A DNA stretch of 64,000 bases from Aliikangiella sp. G2MR2-5 (GTDB taxonomy: Bacteria > Pseudomonadota > Gammaproteobacteria > Enterobacterales > Kangiellaceae). The notes beneath the pieces were generated by a model. That model saw nothing but the letters and a program-made list of their open reading frames with translations. It ran no database searches and was not told where the DNA came from. Position numbers and translations under genes: made by a program. Location of the stretch: assembly GCF_015687155.1 (NCBI RefSeq), contig NZ_JADPQF010000008.1, positions 181,127-245,126 of the forward strand, read 5' to 3'. Below, one piece after another: positions 9,172 through 18,904 of the stretch (position 1 is its first letter; every line of letters begins with the position of its first letter).

Positions 9172-9303
9172 ATAGGAAGATATTGATGGCAGATGAAGAA
9201 CAAAAATGGAGACATGAAGTTCATCAATGTTACCTTTTCAAGACAGCCTAAGAATGAAAGCTATATTTTATCAAAAATAAGAAATACGGAACAATCGTAA
9301 ATT

Positions 9304-10194
9304 ATGAATCTAAGAAATGTTACCTACGATCATTTGAGACAATCCATGAAAGTTACTGCTGAATTGGAAGTACAATTGAATGATGACGAGGGCACACGTT
9401 GCTATAGTTTTTATCCTGAATGGATGAGTGGAGTTGAATTAGCCAAATATGAAAATGGTTCTGGCGACGACCTAATAATATTGTTTTATAAAAACAATAT
9501 TATTGTGAAAGGCTTTGATCATGAATCCGAAGTGAGTCCACATGCTCGCGAAAAATACGGAATTTGGCCAGGCATTTATGATGGTCTTTCAGAAGAACTT
9601 TTAGATTTGCTCGATGACGAAGCATTGATGAAAGAGCATGTTACATTTTGCTATTGGCTGTTAGACGGCGATGACGAATGGATACATGGGCCTGTTAAAT
9701 TTGAAAATGAAGAAGATGATGGCTCTAGTTGGCTACTTAAGATGATTCCATTCAACTCTTTTCAATTTAAGAGCTGGGCTCAATATTATTATGGGGAGAA
9801 TGCTGATAAATTAGAAAAGAGCCGTATTGAAGCTGTTTTTGAAGAAGATAATAACAGCGCTCTGAGCTCTGTCTTTTATTGCACTTATCAAAATGGTGAA
9901 GAGGTAGATAGTAGCAATCCTATTAAGATAAATATTCTAGAGGCGAAAAGATTATGTGAAAACGTAATCTCAGGCACAGACAATTTTATAGGCTTTGTCG
10001 ATGAAGAAGGTACAACGCTTCAATTTTATTCAGATAAGAAAGGTGTGATTAGCGCAGATATTCCTATAGTAGCCGAAAAGGGTTCTCTAGTCTGTGAGAT
10101 TAGTTACTCTGAATTTATGGTACTCATAGATAGCCTTGAGCAACCGTTTAAAGATTACGCTAATACACTCGATATGAATTTTCAACCTTGGTAA
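9304..10194 (+). CDS. Uncharacterised acidic two-part protein
   Basis: A 296-residue, strongly acidic cytosolic protein (runs such as EENEEDDGSS type patches near 135-145). The first half (about 1-180) is rich in Trp, Tyr and Asp (GIWPGIYDGLSEELLDLLDD). The second half (about 190-296) is a beta-rich segment (NFIGFVDEEGTTLQFYSD) ending in YANTLDMNFQPW. Acidic beta-rich proteins of this kind are frequent among bacterial immunity proteins, but I do not recognise a specific family, and no toxin gene is adjacent. It begins about 130 bp after the attC site and may belong to the same mobile patch. Function unknown. Confidence 0.7.
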   Translation: MNLRNVTYDHLRQSMKVTAELEVQLNDDEGTRCYSFYPEWMSGVELAKYENGSGDDLIILFYKNNIIVKGFDHESEVSPHAREKYGIWPGIYDGLSEELLDLLDDEALMKEHVTFCYWLLDGDDEWIHGPVKFENEEDDGSSWLLKMIPFNSFQFKSWAQYYYGENADKLEKSRIEAVFEEDNNSALSSVFYCTYQNGEEVDSSNPIKINILEAKRLCENVISGTDNFIGFVDEEGTTLQFYSDKKGVISADIPIVAEKGSLVCEISYSEFMVLIDSLEQPFKDYANTLDMNFQPW

Positions 10195-10403
10195 ACGAGT
10201 TTATTTCTCAAAAGTTGAATTCGTTAGGTTGAAAGAAATGTGTTAAAGGTTAGGTAAGTTTTATGTCTGTTTTTGGCCGTTTTGCGACCAGTTACAGTTT
10301 TTTAAGTAAACATCCACTTTATTGCAGTAGCCGCCACGGCATACTGAAATTCATTTACGACTATCTGTAACTTTGTTTATTGCAAAATTGCTGTTAACTA
10401 TGT

Positions 10404-12338
10404 TCAACCTTTGCCCTGATTGATCATCCTGCTTTCAGTCAGGACGGTTGCGATAGTTTTTTCCAATACATCTCCTTCAAATGATAGCCTGATCTTTTCG
10501 TCTACGAGAAGTTCCGCTATTTGCTCATTGCTTGCTTCCATAATTTTCACACCAAGTCGATCGGTTAATATCAGACAGTTCGAAGACTTAAGACGTGCCG
10601 CAAGTCGACAGCGAATTGTTTTATTGTCTTGCTCCAGTTCCAGCCAGGAACCGATTGCAATATTTTCCACTTTCAGTTGCGCATCCTGAACCAGAATTTT
10701 ACGTTCTAGTCTTTTAACTTTTAAAGCTTCCTGTTGTGCCTTTTCCGCAGCAATCTTTTTATCTTTTTCCTTTTTCTGCATTTCCTGCTTGATTTTCTCT
10801 TCTTGCTCTTGCTGTTTCTTCTCCATTCGTGACAGAGCTAGAGATTTTTCGTAAGCACTATCAAATGATGAGTCATAGATGAGTTGGACTAGCCTTTTTT
10901 TCTCCAGAAGCTCAACTAGTTCTTCATTTGTTGCTTCCAGTACTTTTTGTCCTTGAAAGTTAACAAATAGGCTTGTCTCCATTTCATGCTGGAATGATAA
11001 AAGCTTACACCGTAAAGTCTTGCTACCCTGGTGTAGATCAAACCAGGAACCAATTTTTAGTTTGTCCAATATTTTTTCATTCAAATATAGACTATTGTTT
11101 ATCGGTTCTTTTGTGATAGGTGTTTCTTTGACATCATTTTCAAAATGGCTGTCTACCCATTCGTTAACAGATTGAACTCTGATCCTTTCAAGTTGTTCCT
11201 GAAGTAATGCTCTTTCTTCTGCCAGTTTCTCCTGCTTTTCAAGGCTCATCGGTTGGAGTCTGACTATTTTCTCGGTCGAACCTTCCTTTATTTGATTTCT
11301 CGCGCTTTTTTCAATTCCTTCGTGATATAAATGCAGTGCCTGTAGAAGCTCTTCTAGTTCGCTTTCTGAAATAGTAGTAAGCGAAAATCCGTGCAACAAA
11401 TCTTCGGGTAGACTCGATTTTAGGATCAGAAATTTATCCAGCTGCTCCTGATATTTTACCGGTTGAAGGCTAACAATTACTCGCTTTGCAGTAATTTCGC
11501 TACTTGATTCTTCGTCACCTCCTTTCAGGTGTTCAAGATAGAGAACATTAAACCAATGTTCTGTTAGCATATTGTCAATAACTTTTGGAAGTGTAAAATT
11601 ATTCTTTAGCTCTTCCAGACGCTTTTTTGCCCAGTTTTTAGCAATCGTGATTTTGGCCTGACCTTGTGCGGTTTCTTTACTTCGCTTCTCAAAAATTCTC
11701 GCTCGCTTTTCGATGTCGCTTATCAGTTCGTTTAAAGAGGCAAGTTCTGTTTTGAGAGTGTTTTCTATGCTTGTTTTACTATTGCTTTTTAGACCTTCCC
11801 TGCAAAGAGAAGAAATGCACTCATCAAGCTCTCGACAAATTTCATTTTCTTCCGAAAGCGATATTCCCAATTGATTTAAAGAAGACAGATAAAGGCGTCC
11901 TCGATGTGTTGATTTGGTTAGAAAGTCCTCATCAATAATGGAGATCTTGAAAAATATCCCCCTCAAACGTCCCAGACTCTTGGTGACTGCTTTCGAAAAT
12001 ATTTTTTCAGGGCCTAACAGCAGGAAGAGTCGTTGAATTAATTTGCCAATTTCCAGGACTGTTGGTACTTCCTTAAAAAGGTCCCGAAATTCGGGTTGCT
12101 TGTGAAAATAAAGAATTACGTGCTCAAGGTCCTCAAACTGAGCTTTGATAGCTATCTGATTGATACATTGAATTGTTAATTCAGATAACTCGTTGTTCGA
12201 CGAGTGTGTTCCTGACAATTTCCAGGCATACAAGGACTTGATCAGTGCCTGGTTTTCGTGTGTATCTGTTGAGTCTTGAGGTGTCATTAAATGACCAATG
12301 CCAATGATAATTTTAATGATCTTGCTTTCAACTCCCAC
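10404..12338 (-). CDS. DUF1631-type protein with two C-terminal PilZ-like domains
   Basis: A 644-residue (GTG start at 12338) or 627-residue (ATG at 12287, beginning MTPQDSTDT) protein. The N-terminal two thirds are helical and match the DUF1631 style (ALxxPxxKLxxxD-like segments around LGRLRGIFFKISIIDEDFL). The C-terminal part contains two related beta-barrel units near 432-510 and 561-640, each opening I/L-GSW-(F/L)-x-L and containing RC(K/R)L, a Phe/Leu-rich strand and EATNEEL or EASNEQI. A charged coiled coil (EKKQQEQEEKIKQ) separates them. The single-copy version of this unit is PilZ-like in DUF1631 proteins and often linked to c-di-GMP, but the RxxxR motif needed for nucleotide binding is not obvious. 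It is transcribed alone, convergent with the gene to its left. Confidence 0.72.
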   Translation of the reverse strand: MGVESKIIKIIIGIGHLMTPQDSTDTHENQALIKSLYAWKLSGTHSSNNELSELTIQCINQIAIKAQFEDLEHVILYFHKQPEFRDLFKEVPTVLEIGKLIQRLFLLLGPEKIFSKAVTKSLGRLRGIFFKISIIDEDFLTKSTHRGRLYLSSLNQLGISLSEENEICRELDECISSLCREGLKSNSKTSIENTLKTELASLNELISDIEKRARIFEKRSKETAQGQAKITIAKNWAKKRLEELKNNFTLPKVIDNMLTEHWFNVLYLEHLKGGDEESSSEITAKRVIVSLQPVKYQEQLDKFLILKSSLPEDLLHGFSLTTISESELEELLQALHLYHEGIEKSARNQIKEGSTEKIVRLQPMSLEKQEKLAEERALLQEQLERIRVQSVNEWVDSHFENDVKETPITKEPINNSLYLNEKILDKLKIGSWFDLHQGSKTLRCKLLSFQHEMETSLFVNFQGQKVLEATNEELVELLEKKRLVQLIYDSSFDSAYEKSLALSRMEKKQQEQEEKIKQEMQKKEKDKKIAAEKAQQEALKVKRLERKILVQDAQLKVENIAIGSWLELEQDNKTIRCRLAARLKSSNCLILTDRLGVKIMEASNEQIAELLVDEKIRLSFEGDVLEKTIATVLTESRMINQGKG

Positions 12339-12545
12339 TTTTAATCGGGAAGCTAGTTGCTAACAGGTGAAAGCACCCTTTAGTGTTTTCTTATTTTCAT
12401 TATAGTTGTTAATCCCCACCGAATGTTTGAAACTTACTACCCAATCTGCTGTAAGCCAATGAGATCATCATTCATCAAGTTCTAACTCTCGCCTTAACTG
12501 GTCGGATCTGATATGGTTAACTCATAAACTTATGAGAGCAGGCTT

Positions 12546-13334
12546 ATGTCAGAAAATCGAGTTGAGTTAAAAGTAGATAAGGGTATCGCTTTTGTTACTT
12601 TAAATCGTCCCGAAAAGCACAATGCCATTGATATGGCGATGTTTATAGCCATTGATGAGTGTATTAAAAAGATCAAAAAGCTTCCTGAAGTCCGAGTGGT
12701 GATTGTTTCTGGTGTTGGAGAAAGTTTCTGCTCCGGACTGGATATTAAATCGGTGCTAAAAAGTCGAGCAGCCGCGATCAAACTTTTGTGGAAGTGGCTT
12801 CCGGGTAACGCTAACCTGGCGCAGCGCGTATCAGTCGGCTGGCGTCGGTTGAAAGTTCCGGTCATTATGGCCCTTCACGGAAAATGTTGGGGGGGCGGGA
12901 TGCAAATTGCGCTCGGTGGAGATTTCCGAATCGCATCAACTGATGCTTCTCTCGCCATAATGGAGTCCAAATGGGGATTGATCCCCGATATGGGCGGAAC
13001 ACCAGGGTTAAGTGAGTGCGTCCCTAATGATCAGGCAATGAAACTGGCGATGACCTCTAACCCTGTTTCTGCCGAGGAAGCGCTTAAAATTGGTCTGGTC
13101 ACTCAAATCAGCGAGAGCCCTCTGGAAAGTGCCGTCGAACTGGCTGAACAGTTGATTGAACGTTCACCGGATACCTGCAGGGTTATCAAAAAGCTTTATC
13201 ACAAAATCTGGTGCGTTCGAGAACGCAGAATCCTCGCCAAAGAGACTTTAAACCAGCTTAAAATAATCAGTGGAAAGAACCAACGGGTCGCTGTTAAGCG
13301 AGCGCAGGGCGACACTACAGCCGTCTATCGATAG
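12546..13334 (+). CDS. Enoyl-CoA hydratase/isomerase family protein
   Basis: A 262-residue crotonase-fold protein. VTLNRPEKHNAID (near residues 19-31) and GESFCSGLDIKSVL (about 59-72) form the CoA-binding and first oxyanion-hole region. ALHGKCWGGGMQIALGGDFRIAS (about 110-130) carries the second oxyanion-hole Gly, and MESKWGLIPDMGGT supplies the family's acid/base loop, with Glu and Asp candidates. Such enzymes hydrate or isomerise enoyl-CoA esters in fatty-acid or amino-acid breakdown. Specificity cannot be assigned. It is followed 10 bp later by an MBL-fold hydrolase on the same strand, so the two are probably co-transcribed and may serve one acyl-CoA or thioester pathway. Confidence 0.88.
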   Translation: MSENRVELKVDKGIAFVTLNRPEKHNAIDMAMFIAIDECIKKIKKLPEVRVVIVSGVGESFCSGLDIKSVLKSRAAAIKLLWKWLPGNANLAQRVSVGWRRLKVPVIMALHGKCWGGGMQIALGGDFRIASTDASLAIMESKWGLIPDMGGTPGLSECVPNDQAMKLAMTSNPVSAEEALKIGLVTQISESPLESAVELAEQLIERSPDTCRVIKKLYHKIWCVRERRILAKETLNQLKIISGKNQRVAVKRAQGDTTAVYR

Positions 13335-13344
13335 GGGCTGAAAG

Positions 13345-14151
13345 ATGCCGATAAGAAATCGATACCATCATCAAAATGTTGAAGGGATCCGCGTCGGTAA
13401 AGTGGACATGGGGATCAATACAACTTTTATTGTTTACCGTATAGACGACATTTTGATTGATTGCGGGCCACCCAATCAGTGGCAGTTTGTGCAGGAATAT
13501 TTATCGGATAAATCAATTCGCCAGGTTTTTATCACCCATCACCATGAAGACCACAGCGGTAACGCCGCTAATATCGGCAAAATGTTTAATCTGCTTCCCT
13601 ACGCGCCGGCGCTAAGCCAAAAGAAAATTGCCGAAGGTTATTACGTGCCTCCTGTTCAGCGCCTGGTCTGGGGAGGTCCTATTCCGGCTGACACACAAAC
13701 CATGCCGGAGGAACTCAGTTTATCCGATGGCTCTCGCGTTATTCCGGTACACACACCTGGACACGCCAAAGATCTCACCTGCTTGTTCTTACCCGAAAAA
13801 GGCTGGTTTTTTAGTGGCGATTTGTATATTTCTCGTTCGATCAAATATTTCCGCAGTGATGAAAATTTGCAACAGCTTATCGAAAGTATTCGCAAAGTCG
13901 TGGCATTGGATTTCGAAGTGATCTTTTGTCCGCACCGCGGAATCGTCGAAAATGGAAAGGCGGCAATGACTGATAAGTTAAATCATCTGGAAGCTCTGGT
14001 TGAACAGGCTCAAGATTTACAAAAACAGGGCGTTTCGTCCAAGAAAATTGTTAAGCGTTTGCTGGGTAAAGAAGGAATGCTCTCTTATTTGAGTGGTTTT
14101 AATATTTCCAAGATTAATCTGATTGAACAAGCGTTAAAGGTTATGCTCTAG
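13345..14151 (+). CDS. MBL-fold metallo-hydrolase
   Basis: A 268-residue metallo-beta-lactamase-fold protein. The metal motif HxHxDH is present as H65-H-H67-E-D69-H70, with further ligands likely in HTPGHAKDLT (His near 137), SGDLYIS (Asp near 160) and FCPHRG (His near 198). A C-terminal helical extension (about 210-268) resembles the DNA- or substrate-cap domain of the LACTB2-like subgroup. It is probably a binuclear zinc hydrolase, for example of thioesters or an RNase-like enzyme; the substrate is unknown. It sits 10 bp behind the enoyl-CoA hydratase. Confidence 0.88.
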   Translation: MPIRNRYHHQNVEGIRVGKVDMGINTTFIVYRIDDILIDCGPPNQWQFVQEYLSDKSIRQVFITHHHEDHSGNAANIGKMFNLLPYAPALSQKKIAEGYYVPPVQRLVWGGPIPADTQTMPEELSLSDGSRVIPVHTPGHAKDLTCLFLPEKGWFFSGDLYISRSIKYFRSDENLQQLIESIRKVVALDFEVIFCPHRGIVENGKAAMTDKLNHLEALVEQAQDLQKQGVSSKKIVKRLLGKEGMLSYLSGFNISKINLIEQALKVML

Positions 14152-14307
14152 CTTTTGATTGAGCTCTATTTAAGTCATTTGTTATATAGTCGTTTTGGAC
14201 TAGAATTTTTGGTTAACGACCAATGGAAAAGCGGTGACGAATTTTGACCTTCAGAATTATTAATAAGAAGGTTGAGCTTATAAAAATAGAAGACTAACTT
14301 ATACTTG

Positions 14308-14377
14308 TAGGGGGGAGAATACTTTCTTACCCCTAGTGGTAAAGTCCACCTTGTTTTATGTGGATAAACAAGGTGGA
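14308..14377. repeat. Two stacked inverted repeats between convergent genes
   Basis: The second repeat is a perfect 12-bp stem, TCCACCTTGTTT (14345-14356) with AAACAAGGTGGA (14366-14377), and a 9-nt loop. Just before it is an imperfect repeat in which AGGGG...GAGAA faces TTCTT...CCCCT (14308-14335). No T-run follows on either strand, so a classical intrinsic terminator is doubtful. The position between convergent genes still suggests a transcript-end or mRNA-stability role. Confidence 0.6.
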
Positions 14378-14403
14378 AAGGAACGGCTGCGAATACAGAT
14401 ACT

Positions 14404-15765
14404 TTAGTGAGAGAGCTTAATTTTACAGCTTGATTCTTTATTCATACATTCAAATCCTAACTCTTTAGTCGTCTCATTATAGGTGAAAGGCTTGCCGGTG
14501 TAGGGATTTCTGTATTGGGAACTATTGATTGTCGAAGCGATTGAATCATCGCTCAATCCATCTAGCGAGAGTTGCAGAGAAACCAGTGCAAACATACCGT
14601 TCAAGTCGTGTACGCGGGCGATATAGTCGCTTGCCATCCAGCCGCTGTTTTGAAGAAGAAGCTTTCCGCCGAGGTTATAAAGATTGCTTGGTGAAAGTGA
14701 CAGTTTAACCCTGTCTTCAAACTTGCTTGAACCTTCTGGAAGCGATTTGTAAAATGCCTGACTATCAAGTTTGGATAGCTCCAGAATAGGAGCCAAAAAT
14801 AATCGGTAATGGTCGTTATTGGTTGCGTTTATTTGAATCAATTGATTCATCAGCCAATTGGAGGATTCAAAAAAACTCTCCAGTTCTTCATCGCTGATAT
14901 TTTCTAGCTGGCGGTACATCGATGCAGCTTCTAAAATGAAGGCTTCACTGATATCTTTTTCCTGTGCGGATAAGCCAGTCAAAATATTAGCCAGCTGCTC
15001 TTTGTCAGAATCGTTGAGTTCCCTTAGATTCATAAAATCGGATAGATATTTCAAATCGTTCCAGATAGCCGCAATTGCAACCATCTTATCAATTAGACTA
15101 CTTCCTTTATCCAGTATCATTCGCCAAAATCTAAGATCTTTGTCGACAGCACTAATGAAGCGTGTGGAGAGACCAGACTGAAAAGCCTTAGCGAGGGTAA
15201 GTTGTTGCAAGGACATAGGCGCTGCATATCCAGGGAGAGGGGAATAGAAAGTAAACCCATTAGGAAAAGAATAGTCCCTGAATTTGATTAGCGTTTGATA
15301 TCGTTCGAGCATTAAAGATAGTCTCGGCGCCTCAAAGTTTAAGTCATCTAACTGAGTCAGTATTTTTTGAAGACAACCTTCTTCTGTTCTTGAGCGACAT
15401 CGTTCAAATCTTTCTGTCCATTCTTTGTCTAAACCAGTAGCACCTAAAATTTCATTGTAGTCATCATCACTCAATTCATCTTTTCCCAGGTTATCGCGAT
15501 TGTGTCGATAACGTTCTTCGAGGCGCTGGCCGGTAGAGTGCGGATCTCTACTAGCGGCAGATTGCATTCCAAAAAGATAGAAGTAGGCATTTTGGCTAGC
15601 TGGTGGCATTTGATATGGCTTCATTACTTGAGTGACACCTTCACTGGGCTGTTCGTCAAAAATGGAAAGGTTGATCGCTTTTACAATAAGTAAAAAGGTG
15701 ATAATCAGTCCTAAAAGGTAAAGGCTCAGCCTCTTTATCATTGTGGTCTTATCGGTTTGACTCAT
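14404..15765 (-). CDS. Uncharacterised membrane-anchored protein
   Basis: A 453-residue protein with an N-terminal membrane anchor (about residues 12-30, LSLYLLGLIITFLLIVKAI). The remainder is helical and should lie on the periplasmic side. Two Cys pairs (ERCRSRTEEGC near 141-151, and two Cys near the C-terminus, FECMNKESSCKI) could form disulfides. The C-terminal motif RNPYTGKPFTYNETTKELGFEC resembles a short segment often seen at the end of unknown gammaproteobacterial proteins, in which a substrate-like beta hairpin follows a helical domain. No enzymatic motif is recognised. It is transcribed alone, divergent from the regulator gene at 16016. Confidence 0.7.
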   Translation of the reverse strand: MSQTDKTTMIKRLSLYLLGLIITFLLIVKAINLSIFDEQPSEGVTQVMKPYQMPPASQNAYFYLFGMQSAASRDPHSTGQRLEERYRHNRDNLGKDELSDDDYNEILGATGLDKEWTERFERCRSRTEEGCLQKILTQLDDLNFEAPRLSLMLERYQTLIKFRDYSFPNGFTFYSPLPGYAAPMSLQQLTLAKAFQSGLSTRFISAVDKDLRFWRMILDKGSSLIDKMVAIAAIWNDLKYLSDFMNLRELNDSDKEQLANILTGLSAQEKDISEAFILEAASMYRQLENISDEELESFFESSNWLMNQLIQINATNNDHYRLFLAPILELSKLDSQAFYKSLPEGSSKFEDRVKLSLSPSNLYNLGGKLLLQNSGWMASDYIARVHDLNGMFALVSLQLSLDGLSDDSIASTINSSQYRNPYTGKPFTYNETTKELGFECMNKESSCKIKLSH

Positions 15766-16015
15766 GTCTTAACTCCAGTATTTTTCCGGGAGGAATGATT
15801 TAAGTTTTATTTTCACGATTTAAAGCGTCGTCATTCAGAGGAGCGACTAATCCAAAAGGTGATGTTTCAGACTATATTGTCTACTTCAGTGGGATAATTT
15901 CCCTGAGAAAAACCTCTGAAAAAGCTGAGAGCCACATGATACGGGGTTTTTCTCCGAGTTTTTATTGGTACACTGAGTCCATTAAATCAACCTGGATTAT
16001 TGAGCAGATTTTTGA

Positions 16016-16966
16016 ATGGAAGTTTATCAAAGCGGCAATCTAACCATTTATCCCCAGACCGGTCAGGTCGATACTGCTATTGGCAAAGAAAGAATCGGTC
16101 CTATCAATATGCAAGTGCTTACTTGTCTTTTGGAGCAACAGGGAAAGGTGGTTAGTAGAAATGAGCTCTTCGAAACCATTTGGACCAATCAAATTGTCAG
16201 TGATGATGTTTTAACTCGATGCATCTCAGACCTTAGAAAACTATTGAAGACCCATTGCCCGTCTACTCAGTTTATAGAGACATTGCCGAAAAGGGGATAT
16301 CGTTGGGTTCCGCAGGTTGAAAAACGGGAGCTACAGGCACCGTCCGATGAAATTAAAGGTGACTTTTTTGAAGAAAACTCTTCTAAATATGTATCGCAGA
16401 GTCAGTTTGGAAAGGCTGTTCCGGAAAAAGCCTGTCTGCTTGATAGTTCGCAAGTTATCGGCAGTCAGGCAAAAGAAACCAAACAAAACCCATTTTTTTC
16501 GTGGCAGTTAATGTTTGTCGGACTAGCCGCAATGACGCTTCTGGCGATCGGCAGTTTGTGGCTTGCCGATCACTTTTTAGCCAGTCCTACACCTAAAGTG
16601 GCACTTTTACCGCTTAGCTATGAAACCGAGGAGCTCAAAGCGATAGCCACAGAAGTGGAAGAAAGTTTGGCGACTACAATAATTAATCTTTCTCAAGTCC
16701 AGTTACTTTCTCGAAGCGCGCTAAGTGAACGGCCGCGAAACCCTTTTCCTTACCTGATTCGCGAATTCGGCACTCGCTGGATACTGGAGGGCCGGGTGAG
16801 GCATAGCCGTGAAGGTAGCGCTAAAGTAACGCTGAATCTCGTTGATGCCAGAAGTGCGACGGTAATTTCTTCTCTTTCGCGAGAACTCTCCATAAATAAA
16901 CCGTTGATTGATTCTTATGTTATTGATTTTATAGATAATTCTATTCTATCCAGGCAAGTGAATTAG
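16016..16966 (+). CDS. CadC/ToxR-type membrane-bound transcriptional regulator
   Basis: A 316-residue one-component regulator. Residues about 5-100 form an OmpR/PhoB-type winged helix (LTCLLEQQGKVVSRNELFETIW, then LLKTHCPSTQFIETLPKRGYRW, the recognition helix and wing). A single membrane segment lies near 164-185 (LMFVGLAAMTLLAIGSLWLAD). The periplasmic C-terminal part (about 195-316) resembles the domain that such regulators use to build a TolB-N-like alpha/beta fold. It has no phospho-acceptor domain. Targets are unknown; the divergent neighbour at 14404-15765, also membrane-anchored, is a natural candidate. Confidence 0.85.
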   Translation: MEVYQSGNLTIYPQTGQVDTAIGKERIGPINMQVLTCLLEQQGKVVSRNELFETIWTNQIVSDDVLTRCISDLRKLLKTHCPSTQFIETLPKRGYRWVPQVEKRELQAPSDEIKGDFFEENSSKYVSQSQFGKAVPEKACLLDSSQVIGSQAKETKQNPFFSWQLMFVGLAAMTLLAIGSLWLADHFLASPTPKVALLPLSYETEELKAIATEVEESLATTIINLSQVQLLSRSALSERPRNPFPYLIREFGTRWILEGRVRHSREGSAKVTLNLVDARSATVISSLSRELSINKPLIDSYVIDFIDNSILSRQVN

Positions 16967-17061
16967 TTAACCTTTTTGAAAGTCGATACCGCAGATAAAC
17001 GTTTTGTTCAAAAAAACACCGACTTTTTCAATCATTTCTACACCAACGTCACCCAGCCGTG

Positions 17062-17067
17062 TATAAT
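17062..17067 (+). promoter_or_regulatory. Candidate -10 box for ndk
   Basis: A perfect TATAAT lies 89 bp upstream of the ndk start, in the 189-bp gap after the CadC-like regulator. No good -35 hexamer stands at the expected spacing, so this is only a candidate for the promoter of the ndk-rlmN-pilW-rodZ-ispG block. Confidence 0.4.
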
Positions 17068-17155
17068 ACGCGCCCTTAAGTATCTGCGGATACTTCCCGA
17101 ATTACCAGTAATTACGTTAACGTATTGATTTAATTAAAATAATTGGAGTTTTTCG

Positions 17156-17587
17156 ATGGCTATCGAACGTACTTTTTCTATTGTTAAGCCAGATGCAGTG
17201 GCTAAAAATGTTATCGGTCAAATCTACGCGCGTTTCGAAAGCGCTGGCCTTAAAATTGTTGCAAGCAAAATGATGCACTTGAGCAAAGAAAAAGCTGAAG
17301 GTTTCTATGCAGAGCACAAAGAGCGTCCTTTCTTCAACGACCTGGTTGCTTTCATGACTTCTGGTCCTGTTATGGTTCAAGTTTTGGAAGGCGAAAATGC
17401 GATCAAAGCTAACCGTGAAATCATGGGCGCTACTAACCCTGCAGAAGCTGCTCGCGGAACATTACGCGCTGATTTTGCTAACTCTATCGACGAAAATGCG
17501 GTCCACGGTTCTGACGCGCCTGAATCTGCAGCACGTGAAATTGCTTACTTCTTCTCTGAAGAAGAAATCTGCCCACGTACTCGATAA
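17156..17587 (+). CDS. ndk: Nucleoside diphosphate kinase
   Basis: A 143-residue NDP kinase, the normal bacterial length. It opens [15 protein letters not shown] and carries the catalytic-loop motif around [12 protein letters not shown], where the His is the phosphorylated residue, and ends [10 protein letters not shown]. It transfers the gamma phosphate of ATP to NDPs to balance nucleotide pools. A good ribosome site (TTGGAG) precedes ATG 17156. It heads the conserved ndk-rlmN-pilW-rodZ-ispG gene order. Confidence 0.97.
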   Translation: MAIERTFSIVKPDAVAKNVIGQIYARFESAGLKIVASKMMHLSKEKAEGFYAEHKERPFFNDLVAFMTSGPVMVQVLEGENAIKANREIMGATNPAEAARGTLRADFANSIDENAVHGSDAPESAAREIAYFFSEEEICPRTR

Positions 17588-17701
17588 GATATTATTGGCT
17601 ACGGCCTCTTTCCCCTTTCCTTATAACCGGAGAGGGGAGAATTCTCTGATAATGTTCAGGGAAACCAATACAATCTAACATCTTCGCAAAAAGGTAATGC
17701 A

Positions 17702-18811
17702 ATGAGTGATAAGTTAAATTTACTCGACCTGACACGCGATGAAATGGTCAAATTCTTCGAAGATATCGGTGAAAAGCCCTTTCGCGCTCCGCAGGTTGTA
17801 AAGTGGATCCATCAATTTAACGTCGATAATTTCGACGATATGACCAATATTTCCAAATCCCTTCGCGCCAAGCTTCAGGAAGCTACCGAAATTCGTGGAC
17901 CAGAAATAATAACCGAGCAAATTTCAGATGACGGCACCATCAAATGGGCTCTAAAAACCCAGGATGGTCAAGCTGTTGAAACCGTATTTATTCCCGATGG
18001 AGAGCGTGGTACCTTGTGTGTATCTTCTCAGGTCGGCTGTGTTGTCGACTGTGCTTTCTGTTCTACCGCTCAACAGGGATTTAACCGAGATCTGACTACA
18101 GGCGAAATTATAGGCCAGGTCTGGTTTGCCGCGAGAAGGCTGGGGAGTCTGAAAACCACTGGCGAAAGAAAAGTCACGAACGTCGTAATGATGGGGATGG
18201 GGGAGCCATTACTTAATTTTGATAACGTTATGAACGCTATGGAATTGATGATGGATGACTTTGCCTATGGTCTTTCAAAACGTCGAGTTACTCTGAGTAC
18301 TTCTGGAGTTGTACCAGGTCTGGAAAAGATGCTAGGGCGCATAGATGTGGCTTTAGCCTTGTCACTCCATGCTTCAAACAATGAGCTTCGAAGCCAATTA
18401 GTACCATTAAACCGTAAATACCCGATTGAAAAGTTGCTTCCGGCAGTTAAGAACTATATCAAGGACTCTAAAGCCAGCAAGAAAGTTACTATCGAATATG
18501 TGATGCTAAAAGGTGTGAACGATACCCCAGCACATGCGAGAGAACTTGCTAAACTCTTGAAAGATTTACCCAGTAAGATAAACTTGATCCCGTTTAATCC
18601 TTTCCCGCGTACCCGTTTCGAAACTTCAACTCAAGCGGATATCGACAAGTTTGGTGAAATTCTACTGCAAAAAGGCTTTGTAGTAGTTACCAGAAGAACT
18701 CGGGGGGATGATATTGATGCTGCTTGTGGTCAGTTAGTCGGCAAAGTCGCCGATCGAACTAAACGTCAGCAGAGGCGTCAAAAGGAGATTGAGGTTCAAC
18801 AAATCAATTGA
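17702..18811 (+). CDS. rlmN: Dual-specificity 23S rRNA/tRNA adenine-C2 methyltransferase RlmN
   Basis: A 369-residue radical-SAM enzyme that methylates A2503 of 23S rRNA and A37 of several tRNAs. The 4Fe-4S motif is C113-VVD-C117-AF-C120. GEPLLN (about 168-173), SLHAS and the C-terminal AACGQL, with the second catalytic Cys, are all present, so both the cluster-binding and the methyl-carrying cysteines are intact. The C-terminal tail is basic. Its position between ndk and pilW is conserved in gammaproteobacteria. Confidence 0.96.
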   Translation: MSDKLNLLDLTRDEMVKFFEDIGEKPFRAPQVVKWIHQFNVDNFDDMTNISKSLRAKLQEATEIRGPEIITEQISDDGTIKWALKTQDGQAVETVFIPDGERGTLCVSSQVGCVVDCAFCSTAQQGFNRDLTTGEIIGQVWFAARRLGSLKTTGERKVTNVVMMGMGEPLLNFDNVMNAMELMMDDFAYGLSKRRVTLSTSGVVPGLEKMLGRIDVALALSLHASNNELRSQLVPLNRKYPIEKLLPAVKNYIKDSKASKKVTIEYVMLKGVNDTPAHARELAKLLKDLPSKINLIPFNPFPRTRFETSTQADIDKFGEILLQKGFVVVTRRTRGDDIDAACGQLVGKVADRTKRQQRRQKEIEVQQIN

Positions 18812-18904
18812 GCCCTAAGCGAGCAGTAATGGGCCGCTTTGGGCCCAGATAAACCTTTCTGTATTTTGATAAAATCAAGTATTACAAAGGCTCGGAGCAA
18901 CATA

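Noticed and set aside
9186..9300. Small ORFs starting at 9186 (21 codons) and 9214 (28 codons) after the attC site
   Set aside because: Very short, overlapping in different frames, no recognisable product; perhaps debris of a cassette gene, but not supportable as genes.
10192..10229. Second attC-like site with GTTAGGT (10223-10229) after the acidic protein gene
   Set aside because: The right core fits GTTRRRY, but no matching left outer box or paired inner boxes with an extrahelical base could be built in the short segment back to the stop codon.
17590..17645. Possible terminator after ndk (pyrimidine run facing GGAGAGGGGAGA)
   Set aside because: The stem is imperfect, has a purine/pyrimidine bias and no T-run, and the downstream rlmN is normally co-transcribed.
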